Shown in pieces: positions 46,429-54,158 of a stretch of DNA of 64,000 nucleotides. The position numbers and the translations under genes are program-made. Source of the stretch: Palsa-1248 sp963737835 (GTDB lineage: Bacteria; Gemmatimonadota; Gemmatimonadetes; Gemmatimonadales; Gemmatimonadaceae); contig CAVTUH010000001.1 of assembly GCA_963737835.1 (NCBI GenBank), positions 1,860,001-1,924,000 of the forward strand. Reading direction: 5' to 3'. Numbering within the stretch: position 1 is the stretch's first letter; each line of letters opens with the position of its first letter. The notes beneath the pieces were generated by a model. That model was not told the DNA's origin. It worked only from the letters and a program-made list of their open reading frames with translations, and made no database searches.

Positions 46429-47629
46429 TCACGGCACCCAGCGCGACGACGCAGGCGATGGCCATGACGAGCAGGATCGGTCGGCCGGATCGACTGTGCT
46501 CCGCTGGAGCGGGAGTGGGGAGCGCCGGGTCGGGGAAGACGCGCGTACGGCCCGGATCGGTGAGGACCCGGGTGCGCACCGGGTGCCCCGCGAGCGTATC
46601 GACGAAGGCAGTCATCGTCGTAAACCGTTCGGCGGCGACCTTGGCCAGCGCGCGTGTGATCGCAACGTCTACGCTGGGCGGCAGCTCGGGGCGGAACCCC
46701 GAAGCCCGCGGCACGACCGCGAACCAATGCATTTCCGCCAGCCGCGTGACATGCTCCGCCGCAAATGGCAGATCGCCGGTGAGGATCCGGAACGCCATGA
46801 CCGCGAGCGCATACTGGTCACTGCGGCTGTCGAGACTCCCGCCGTACCACCGCTCGGGCGCGAGATAGGGCGCAGCAGCCTCGAGCCATCCCCACGCCCA
46901 CTCCGTGCGCCGCTCCAATGTGGCGACGAGCACGCCGCTGAGGTCGAGGCCTTCAGCGACTCCGCAGCCCACCAACAGCGGCCCCGAGGTCTTCGTCAGC
47001 AGAATGGCTTCCGGCCGGAGGTCGCCGTGGACGACCCCCGCGCCGTGCGCCACGTCCAGCGCAGCGGCGATCGGCCGCAGTACCTCGAGGGCGCGCGCGA
47101 CGTCGCAGCGCACCCCTCGCGGTAGCGCCTCGCCAAGTGTCGGCGCGTAGACGAGCCGCCGTTCCACGGCGACCTGGGACCGCCAGCGACCCACACGATG
47201 CGTCGAAAGGATGGCGGGATGATCGACGGTCGCCATGAGCATCGCATCCTGAAAGCGGTCGACCGCCGCCGCACTTGGCGTTGCCGCCGCATGGCACAAC
47301 GTGACCGCCACATCGCGACCGCCATTCACGTCGCGCGCGCGGTACGTCACCCCAAGCGGGTCCCGACGCAGCGTCTCGCCCAGGACAAAATCGAGTCCGG
47401 GTCGAAAGTCCCAGGCTCGAGGTTGAAGCACGGGATCTGGGGTTGTTACCCGAGCCTCCGCCGCGACCTCCTCTCCCTTCACGAGCCGGAGATCGGCGTG
47501 AGCTACGGGTCGAACGCGAACTCCGAAACTTGGCGCCGCGGGGGTGCTGCGGGCGGGCCAGAGCACCAGCGGTGCGCCGCTGTCGTCGAGTTCGGGGCCG
47601 AGATGTCCTTCCGATCGCTTATCGGTCAT
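46406..47629 (-). CDS. Membrane-anchored Ser/Thr pseudokinase
   Basis: 407 residues with a kinase-like core and a C-terminal transmembrane helix (PILLVMAIACVVALGAVITL). Key catalytic residues are missing: the VAVK lysine is Thr110 (VAVTLCH), HRD is HGD at 201-203 with Ala208 in place of the metal-binding Asn, and the DFG position reads GCG around 221-223. The fold-stabilising segments are intact (APERWYGG, SRSDQYALAVMAFRILTGDL). It probably acts as a scaffold or sensor rather than a phosphotransferase. An active kinase gene lies nearby at 49216-51288. Confidence 0.85.
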   Translation of the reverse strand: MTDKRSEGHLGPELDDSGAPLVLWPARSTPAAPSFGVRVRPVAHADLRLVKGEEVAAEARVTTPDPVLQPRAWDFRPGLDFVLGETLRRDPLGVTYRARDVNGGRDVAVTLCHAAATPSAAAVDRFQDAMLMATVDHPAILSTHRVGRWRSQVAVERRLVYAPTLGEALPRGVRCDVARALEVLRPIAAALDVAHGAGVVHGDLRPEAILLTKTSGPLLVGCGVAEGLDLSGVLVATLERRTEWAWGWLEAAAPYLAPERWYGGSLDSRSDQYALAVMAFRILTGDLPFAAEHVTRLAEMHWFAVVPRASGFRPELPPSVDVAITRALAKVAAERFTTMTAFVDTLAGHPVRTRVLTDPGRTRVFPDPALPTPAPAEHSRSGRPILLVMAIACVVALGAVITLMLRR

Positions 47630-47863
47630 AACATGCTCCGAGTCGCCAGGGAGGACCGGCCTACGAGCGCCGGGCGAACCCCCAACCCTAGTGCAAGCCG
47701 ATGGCCGCTCCGGCGCCTCGGATGTCGCAGCGCCTATAACCCTCCCACGAGAAAGCAGTTACGGGGTACGGCGCGACTATCATTTTGTGATGGTTTTGTC
47801 CAGCACGAATGTGATGGACATCGCAAATTGCCGCCGTTGCGGCGATATGCGGCGGGCGCCGCG
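47630..47863. other. Intergenic region upstream of the pseudokinase gene
   Basis: About 230 bases between the pseudokinase start and a family B element. It holds the pseudokinase promoter. I see no gene or RNA structure in it apart from GC-rich palindromic DNA running into the family B hairpin. Confidence 0.4.
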
Positions 47864-47965
47864 GGCGCTAAAGCGCCCGAGAGAGGAGAACCACAGAAAG
47901 GAGAAAGGAGACAACGACCGGCCGGTCTACTCTCTGCAGGTCTATTGCTCGGGCCCTTTAGCGCC
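47864..47965. repeat. Family B heptamer element, copy 3
   Basis: Hairpin GGGCGC-TAAA-GCGCCC, then GAGAGAGGAGAACCACAG and AAAGGAGAAAGGAGAC, to about 47914. A decayed inverted arm (TCTACTCTCTGCAGGTC, GGGCCCTTTAGCGCC) follows to 47965. The second arm overlaps the 3' end of the glycoside-hydrolase-like gene and supplies its last codons (GAKGPEQ-stop). Confidence 0.7.
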
Positions 47966-49120
47966 AGCGGTCTCCCGCAGTTCCTCCGCCCCGTAGCGGC
48001 TGCCTGGATTCCACAGCAGCCAGCTGCGGACGCCGTTGTCGTAGCCGGCCTGGATCTGGGCGCGCACCAACTCTGGGGTGTAGTGGGGGGGGCCCAGGGT
48101 AAAGTCCTGATACCAGGGGCGGATCGTGGCCGCCCCAGGCACCTTGGCACTCCGTCGCGCAGCATCCTTCAGTGTGTGATCGATCACGGCGTACGGATGC
48201 GCGTTCGGGTTCGCCAGGTCGTAGGTCCCGGGCGCGTAGTGCGAGGGGTAGCTCATGGGCAGGACGACGTCCACCTGATCCACGAACATCTCCCACCGCT
48301 GTCCGATGCCCATGTCGGTCGTATCGGACGCGGTGAGGCCAAAGACGTCCGCCGTCACGGGTACGCCGAGTGGCGAGAGCGCGGAGTGCACGAATCCCAG
48401 TTGCTCCCTGATCACTTGCGCGCGAGTGCGGCCGTTGGCGAGAGGAAACACGGCCTCGCGCATCAGGTGCTTGTCATCCGGGAATCGCACGTAGTCGAGC
48501 TGCACCTCGCTGAAACCCGCATCAATCGCCTCGCGCGCCAGGTCGACCGCGTATTGCCACACGCCACGCTGGTTGGCATCCACCCATGGGCGCCCCTGAC
48601 GGTCGCGCCATGCGACGCTCGGATCGCGCCGGCTGCGAATCGCCCATGCGGGCCGTCGCTCCGCGAGCAACGGGTCCTTGGCGACGACGATCCGCGCGAT
48701 TGGATAGATCCCGTGCAGGCGCAGCGTGTCCAGCAGCGCGCGGAGATGCACCCCGGTGAGCGGACGCACGGTGTCGGCACCAATGGCGTGCGCGAGGGGA
48801 ACGTGCGAACGATACAGCACGAACCCGCGGTCATCCTTCACATCGATGACGAACGCGTTGATCCCTGTCCGCTTCGCCAGATCGATCAGTTGCCACACCT
48901 TGGTGCCGATCGCGGCCCAACGATTGATGTAGAGACCGTGCACGACCGGGGGCGTGGCCATGAGCGGCGCGGGCGCCCGAGCGAGAGAGTCTGCGGGCGG
49001 AGCGACCCACGCTCGCACGGCCCGCGGCGTTGGCGTGGCAGCCGACGTGTCGCGTGGCGCCACGGGCGCTACGCGCCCGAGAAGGTAGACCGCCAGAAAG
49101 TAGAAAGTAGAACACCACAT
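47942..49120 (-). CDS. Putative glycoside hydrolase (DUF4015 type), N-terminus encoded by repeat DNA
   Basis: 392 residues. From about residue 58 the protein matches the DUF4015/putative glycoside-hydrolase TIM barrel: VHGLYINRWAAIGTKVWQLI, NAFVIDVKDDRGFVLYRS, ARIVVAKDPLLAERRPAWAI, and the strand end GFSEVQLDYVRFPDD with probable catalytic acids. The ATG at 49120 gives MWCSTFYFLAVYLLGRVAPV, a signal-anchor-like segment encoded entirely by a family B repeat. The C-terminal GAKGPEQ also comes from a family B arm. Without that start the next Met is residue 54 and there is no export signal. Polysaccharide substrate unknown. Confidence 0.78.
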   Translation of the reverse strand: MWCSTFYFLAVYLLGRVAPVAPRDTSAATPTPRAVRAWVAPPADSLARAPAPLMATPPVVHGLYINRWAAIGTKVWQLIDLAKRTGINAFVIDVKDDRGFVLYRSHVPLAHAIGADTVRPLTGVHLRALLDTLRLHGIYPIARIVVAKDPLLAERRPAWAIRSRRDPSVAWRDRQGRPWVDANQRGVWQYAVDLAREAIDAGFSEVQLDYVRFPDDKHLMREAVFPLANGRTRAQVIREQLGFVHSALSPLGVPVTADVFGLTASDTTDMGIGQRWEMFVDQVDVVLPMSYPSHYAPGTYDLANPNAHPYAVIDHTLKDAARRSAKVPGAATIRPWYQDFTLGPPHYTPELVRAQIQAGYDNGVRSWLLWNPGSRYGAEELRETAGAKGPEQ

Positions 49121-49213
49121 AAGTACGAAATGGACGAGGGGGCTGCGCCGCCGTTTGGCTCTTGTCTACTTTCTACTTTCTGTGCTTCTACTTTCTAGGG
49201 CGCGCAGCGCCCT
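49064..49213. repeat. Family B heptamer element, copy 4 (two complete inverted arms)
   Basis: The left arm is hairpin GGGCGCTACGCGCCC, then GAGAAGGTAGACCGCC and AGAAAGTAGAAAGTAGAAC (to about 49112). The right arm GTCTACTTTCTACTTTCTG, TGCTTCTACTTTCTAG ends in hairpin GGGCGCGCAGCGCCC (49165-49213). It separates the active kinase from the glycoside-hydrolase gene and contains the start of the latter. Confidence 0.82.
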
Positions 49214-49215
49214 TC

Positions 49216-51288
49216 TTACACGCTCTTGAGCTCTTCCGCAGCGTTCAAGACGTGCGCAATCTCCCGTGACAAGGCGCGCGCTTCCTGCGTCGCGGTAGCC
49301 ACGTCGTCGATCGCCGACTGGACCCCGGCCGAGCGCAGTCGCACGAGGTCCAATCGAATGTTGCGGAGCACGATCCCCGCGTTCTCGAGCTGGGCCGACA
49401 ACATCGCGCGCCGATCGGCCAGGTCCTGTAACGTCGCCCGTTGACGACGCAGCAGGCCGAGCTTCCGCTCGCGATCCGGAGTCGCAGCCGATCCCGCTTC
49501 GGCTGCAGCGATCTGCTTGTCGAGCTCCGGCAACGCGTCGGGGGCGAGATCGCCGTCCAACCAATGCAGCGCCGTCGCGAGCGACGCGATGCGTTTGACC
49601 AGCGCCTCCACGACCCCAGCGACGTCCGGTAACAACGCGCGATCCGCTGCTCCGAGACGGCCGACCTCTTGACGGACCGCCGCGCCGTCGCCCGCCGCAC
49701 GGCGGACAATGGCGCCATGGCGGCTGTTCAACACCTCCGCGGGGGCGAGGGTGCTGCCATCGTCCTGGGGGGTGGTGATCACTGGCGCGGGCGCCGCAGC
49801 GGGCGGCGGACTCATGGGTGCGGCTGGAGGCATCGGCGCCACCGGCACTGCGAGCGGAGCTGCGACGGCCGGGGCCGGGATCTGCGCGTCCCGTCCGGCG
49901 CCACGACGCAGGCGTGCACGCACCTCGGCGCGCTTGTTCTTGTCGAACAGGCCTCGCGCGTTGTCGATCGATTCGGCCGCGACGTCGAAGAACAGCCGGT
50001 CGCTGGGCTGCTTGAACACGTCGCGCCAGTTGTACCCGTTGCTCCAAAGCTTGCCGTACTTGAACGCAAGCACGGCACCGATGATGACGACGAAAGTCAT
50101 CCAGTCGCTGTCGGCTGTGACCACAGACAGGACAGTTAGAAAGCCGCCGATCGCGCCCCATCGAGTGAGGCTGCGACGAAACCGTTTGACGGGCGCGGCG
50201 TCCCAACGAGCCTGCTCGACCTGCGAGACGGGCGTGACGCCGGCGAGCCCCAATCCCTGTGGTGGCGCACCCCCAAAGGGGAACGCGCCTGCCACTGGCG
50301 GGGCGATGGGAAGCGGTGGCGCAGCTGGCGCCCACATCGCACGGTCCTGTGTACCCTGCGGGGGCACCGGGTATGGCACCGACGGAGTGGGCGCGACCGG
50401 TTGGACAAATCCCGTGTCACCTTGCTCGAGTGCACGCACGAGAGCGCCCGCGTCGCCGAAACGATCCGCCGGCTGCTTCTCGAGCAACCGCATCGTGACA
50501 CGGCCGAGCCACGCCGGAACCTCCGGTGCGCGGTCCGTAACCGGCACCGGCTTTTCAGACAGGTGCTTGACCAGCAATGCGCCGGTGCCCGTCCCGCTAA
50601 AGGGCAGGCTCCCGCACAGCATTTGATAGCCAACGACTCCCAGAGAATAGAGGTCGCTGCGCCCGTCAATTTCCTTGTCGCCGGCGCACTGCTCGGGGCT
50701 CATGTACGCAGGGGTGCCGATCGCCACCCCCGTTGCGGTCAATCGCGAGTCGCCCGATCCGGCGCTGACCGCGCGCGCAATTCCGAAATCCGTTACCATC
50801 GCGCGACCGCCTTCCGACGACAGAAGAATGTTGTCGGGCTTGATATCGCGATGGATGACGCCGCGCGAGTGCGCGTACGCCAGTGCCGACGCGACTTCTG
50901 TCAGCAAGCCACGCGTTTCTGCCGGCGCGATGCGGCCATCTCGCTGCATCCGCTGCGCAAGCGTTTCTCCTTCGACATACCCCATGACGAAGAAGACCAG
51001 TCCGCCGCGCTCATCGACGGTAAAGATCGGAACAATGTTGGGATGTGACAGTTGTGCCGCGGTTTCCGCCTCTCGCAGGAATCGGGACCGGATGTCGGAC
51101 CGAAACGCCAGCTCCGGCGGCAGCACCTTGATAGCGACCGGGCGTTTGAGCCGGCTGTCGCGTGCCAGATACACGATGCCCATGCCGCCTCGACCGATCT
51201 CGTGGTCGAGCGCAAACGTCGGCGCCAACACTTGTTCCACCCGCGCGAGCAATTCAGTGTCGGCGGCGGACGCAACCGGATCGGGCAT
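49216..51288 (-). CDS. Active membrane Ser/Thr protein kinase
   Basis: 690 residues. Glycine loop GRGGMGIVY at 32-40, Lys54 (VAIKVLP), HRDIKPDN at 146-153, DFG 167-169, activation loop GTPAYMSPEQCAG and SDLYSLGVVGYQMLCGSLPF are all intact. After a Pro/Ala linker come two hydrophobic segments around AIGGFLTVLSVV and DWMTFVVIIGAVLAFKYG, then a second low-complexity stretch and a long C-terminal coiled coil (LLRRQRATLQDLADRRAMLS, ATATQEARALSREIAHVL-like). The ATG at 51288 is chosen; TATCGT lies 8 bases upstream of it. The ATG at 51306 is also in frame. Targets unknown. Confidence 0.93.
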   Translation of the reverse strand: MPDPVASAADTELLARVEQVLAPTFALDHEIGRGGMGIVYLARDSRLKRPVAIKVLPPELAFRSDIRSRFLREAETAAQLSHPNIVPIFTVDERGGLVFFVMGYVEGETLAQRMQRDGRIAPAETRGLLTEVASALAYAHSRGVIHRDIKPDNILLSSEGGRAMVTDFGIARAVSAGSGDSRLTATGVAIGTPAYMSPEQCAGDKEIDGRSDLYSLGVVGYQMLCGSLPFSGTGTGALLVKHLSEKPVPVTDRAPEVPAWLGRVTMRLLEKQPADRFGDAGALVRALEQGDTGFVQPVAPTPSVPYPVPPQGTQDRAMWAPAAPPLPIAPPVAGAFPFGGAPPQGLGLAGVTPVSQVEQARWDAAPVKRFRRSLTRWGAIGGFLTVLSVVTADSDWMTFVVIIGAVLAFKYGKLWSNGYNWRDVFKQPSDRLFFDVAAESIDNARGLFDKNKRAEVRARLRRGAGRDAQIPAPAVAAPLAVPVAPMPPAAPMSPPPAAAPAPVITTPQDDGSTLAPAEVLNSRHGAIVRRAAGDGAAVRQEVGRLGAADRALLPDVAGVVEALVKRIASLATALHWLDGDLAPDALPELDKQIAAAEAGSAATPDRERKLGLLRRQRATLQDLADRRAMLSAQLENAGIVLRNIRLDLVRLRSAGVQSAIDDVATATQEARALSREIAHVLNAAEELKSV

Positions 51289-51485
51289 ATCCCCAAACGA
51301 TAACACGCCGCAAGAGCTATCGCAGGGACGGCCAGGCCACTGCGACGGGCGCGCGGCTCGAGGCTACCGCCGTCCTGGCGGTCCCAGTCGTGTCACGACG
51401 GCGGCCCGGTGCCGCGAACCCCGCCGTCCTGGCGTAACTTCTGCGGACTCACTCGTGCATCTAGGGAAAGCGAACGCACGGTCCC

Positions 51486-51511
51486 GAGGGGCCCGCATGG
51501 GCGTGCCCCTC
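51486..51511 (+). promoter_or_regulatory. Hairpin in the lon leader
   Basis: GAGGGGC (51486-51492) pairs with GCCCCTC (51505-51511), and TTGTTCCTTTTC follows. It lies 31 bases before the lon start. It could be an attenuator, the end of an upstream transcript, or an operator; no CIRCE or sigma-32 consensus was recognised. Confidence 0.35.
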
Positions 51512-51542
51512 TTGTTCCTTTTCTGCGAGAAGGTTGCAGACA

Positions 51543-54119
51543 ATGGCTCAACGTCAGACACTCCCAGTCCTGCCATTGCGCGGGACAGTGATTTTCCCCG
51601 GACTCACGGCGCCGATCGCGGCGGGACGTCCGGGTACGCTGCGGGCCATCGAGGCGGCCCTCAAGGGCGATCGGCTGGTTTTCGCCGTCGCACAGCGCGA
51701 CAACACCGACGAGCCCACGCCCGAGATCCTGTACTCGATGGGCGTGATCGCCCGTATCGGTCAGATTCAACGCGGCCTCGGCGGCGTCCAACTGCTCCTG
51801 CAAGGCGAGCAACGCGCCACCGCGTTGCAGTACACCACCTCCGAGGGCTACCTCGCCGCCGTGATCATCCCGACAGAGGAGATGAGCCCGGTCAACGAGC
51901 ACGATCCCGCGTTCGAGGCGCTCCACAAGGAGATTCGTGAACGGGCGGTCGAGCTCGGAGAGCGTCGCGGCCTGCCGGAGGAGGTCGTTCACCAGGTCCT
52001 GGATTCGGTGACCGACCCCGGCCGCTTCGCCGACCTGGTGGCGGGTTACATCGAGCTCAGCGTGGCCGAGAAGCAAGGGCTGCTGGAAACGCTGAGCGTC
52101 GAAGAGCGGCTCCGCCGCGTGTTGGTCCATGTGCAGCGCCAGATCGGTCTCCTCGAAGCCCAGGAGGAGATCAAGTCGCAGGTGCAAGAAGAGCTGGGCG
52201 AACGGCAGCGCGAGATGTACCTGCGGGAACAGCTCAAAGCGATCCAAAAAGAGCTGGGTGACGACGACCAGGCGCGCGAGGTGACTGAGCTGCGCGAGAA
52301 GCTGCTCAAACTCGAGTTGCCCAAGGAAGCGCGAGCCGAGGTCGAGCGTGAGATCAGTCGGCTCGAACGCGCCGGACGCGAATCGATGGAAGCCCAGGTG
52401 ATCCGGACTTATCTGGAATGGATCGCGGAGTTGCCCTGGAACACCCGCTCCGATGACATGCTGGACCTCACCCGGGCCGAAACGGTGCTCGACGACGACC
52501 ACTATGGGTTGCAGGACGTCAAGGACCGGGTGCTCGAGTTTCTCGCGGTTCGGCAGCTGCGCGCGAAGCAAATCGCGGACGAGCTCGAGCGTACAGGCGA
52601 GTTACCCGCGGCGCGTTTGCGCGCGAGCAAAGAGAATGCGACTCCGTCGCTGGCCGTGGGCGAGGACGAGGACCGTCAGATCACCGACGCGAAAGAAGCC
52701 AAGGCGCGCGCGATGGCACGCGGCCCGATCTTGCTCTTCGTGGGTCCGCCAGGCGTGGGCAAGACGTCGATCGCCAAGTCGATCGCGCGCTCGCTCGGTC
52801 GTGAGTATGTCCGGGTCGCACTCGGCGGGACGCGTGACGAGGCGGACATCCGTGGCCACCGGCGCACGTATGTCGGCGCGATGCCCGGTCGAATCATCCA
52901 GGGCATGAAGCAGGCTGGCACCAAGAACCCGGTCTTTCTGCTCGACGAAGTCGACAAGCTTGGGACGTCGTTCCAGGGCGATCCTTCGGCGGCCCTGCTC
53001 GAGGTGCTCGACCCGGCACAGAACGACACCTTCACCGACCACTATCTGGGCGTTCCGTTCGACCTGAGCGAAGTCCTGTTCATCGCCACAGCGAACTTCA
53101 TCCAGAACATCCCCGGTCCGCTGCTCGATCGTATGGAGGTTGTCGATTTCGCGGGATACACCGAGCGTGAGAAGGCGGAGATCGCGAAGAAGTATCTGAT
53201 TCCGCGACAACTCGAGGAGGCAGGGCTCGCGGATCGCAAGGTCACGCTCACCGACGATGCGGTAATGGCCATCGTGTCTCAGTACACACGGGAGAGCGGC
53301 GTCCGTCAGCTCGAGCGCCAGGTTGGCGCGGTCGCTCGCAAAGTCGCCCGTAAGCTTGCCGCGGGCGAGTCGACGAATCTGGAGATCACTGCGGCCGACG
53401 TACGCGAGCTGCTTGGTCGGCCAAAGGTCCATCCCGAGCGAGCCAACGAGCAGAACGAAGTCGGGGTCGCGACAGGGATGTACTACACGCCCATGGGCGG
53501 CGACATCATGTTCGTCGAAGCAGCGATTCGACGGCTCGACCACGGGCGTGCCGGCACGGATGGCGAGAGCCAGGTGAGCGGCGCCGGCAGCGTGTCGTTG
53601 ATTCTCACCGGACAGCTCGGCGATGTGATGAAGGAGTCGGCGCGCGCGGCGTTGACATACGCGGCGACGCACGCCTCGCGACTCGAGATCCCCGAGGATC
53701 GCCTAGGATCGCTCGAGGTGCACGTGCACGTCCCGGCGGGCGCAATTCCCAAGGACGGTCCTTCAGCGGGCGTGACCATGGCGACTGCTCTGGTGAGCGC
53801 GATGGCCGGACGCCCAGTCCGAAAGGACGTGGCGATGACCGGCGAAATCACGTTGCGCGGTCGCGTCTTGCCGATCGGCGGGTTGAAGGAAAAGGTCCTG
53901 GGCGCACACCGGGCCGGTATCACGACCATCATCCTGCCGCAAGCGAACGAAGCCGACATCGAGGACATCCCACAGGAGGTCCGCGACACGCTGACGTTCC
54001 ACCCCGTGGAGACACTCGACCAGGTGTTCGCGATCGCACTCCTCCCGCTCAAGCACCCCGTACAGACACGGAAGACGGAGATGGAGGTTGCGGAGGAAGA
54101 GGCGGAGGCGTTGACGTAA
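51543..54119 (+). CDS. lon: ATP-dependent protease Lon
   Basis: 858 residues from ATG 51543 (TTG 51534 is an in-frame alternative; AAGG lies just upstream). LonA layout: N-terminal substrate domain LPVLPLRGTVIFPGLTAPI, coiled-coil (SQVQEELGERQREMYLREQL), AAA+ module with GPPGVGKTSIAKSIAR, Walker B PVFLLDEVDKLG, and the C-terminal protease with catalytic Ser in PKDGPSAGVTMATAL and catalytic Lys in GGLKEKVLGAHRAGI. It degrades damaged and regulatory proteins in the cytoplasm and is usually heat-inducible. A slight insertion with acidic residues (VGEDEDRQITDAKEA) lies between coil and AAA+. Confidence 0.98.
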   Translation: MAQRQTLPVLPLRGTVIFPGLTAPIAAGRPGTLRAIEAALKGDRLVFAVAQRDNTDEPTPEILYSMGVIARIGQIQRGLGGVQLLLQGEQRATALQYTTSEGYLAAVIIPTEEMSPVNEHDPAFEALHKEIRERAVELGERRGLPEEVVHQVLDSVTDPGRFADLVAGYIELSVAEKQGLLETLSVEERLRRVLVHVQRQIGLLEAQEEIKSQVQEELGERQREMYLREQLKAIQKELGDDDQAREVTELREKLLKLELPKEARAEVEREISRLERAGRESMEAQVIRTYLEWIAELPWNTRSDDMLDLTRAETVLDDDHYGLQDVKDRVLEFLAVRQLRAKQIADELERTGELPAARLRASKENATPSLAVGEDEDRQITDAKEAKARAMARGPILLFVGPPGVGKTSIAKSIARSLGREYVRVALGGTRDEADIRGHRRTYVGAMPGRIIQGMKQAGTKNPVFLLDEVDKLGTSFQGDPSAALLEVLDPAQNDTFTDHYLGVPFDLSEVLFIATANFIQNIPGPLLDRMEVVDFAGYTEREKAEIAKKYLIPRQLEEAGLADRKVTLTDDAVMAIVSQYTRESGVRQLERQVGAVARKVARKLAAGESTNLEITAADVRELLGRPKVHPERANEQNEVGVATGMYYTPMGGDIMFVEAAIRRLDHGRAGTDGESQVSGAGSVSLILTGQLGDVMKESARAALTYAATHASRLEIPEDRLGSLEVHVHVPAGAIPKDGPSAGVTMATALVSAMAGRPVRKDVAMTGEITLRGRVLPIGGLKEKVLGAHRAGITTIILPQANEADIEDIPQEVRDTLTFHPVETLDQVFAIALLPLKHPVQTRKTEMEVAEEEAEALT

Positions 54120-54121
54120 GG

Positions 54122-54153
54122 CTAGACGTTGGACGTTAGACGTCCAACGTCCA
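54122..54153. repeat. Family A heptamer element, copy 4 (minimal palindrome)
   Basis: GACGTTGGACGT (54125-54136) pairs perfectly with ACGTCCAACGTC (54140-54151) across a TAG loop. The central AAACCTCGAGG hairpin of the other copies is absent. It lies between the convergent lon and PBP1A genes. Confidence 0.75.
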
Positions 54154-54158
54154 GCCCC

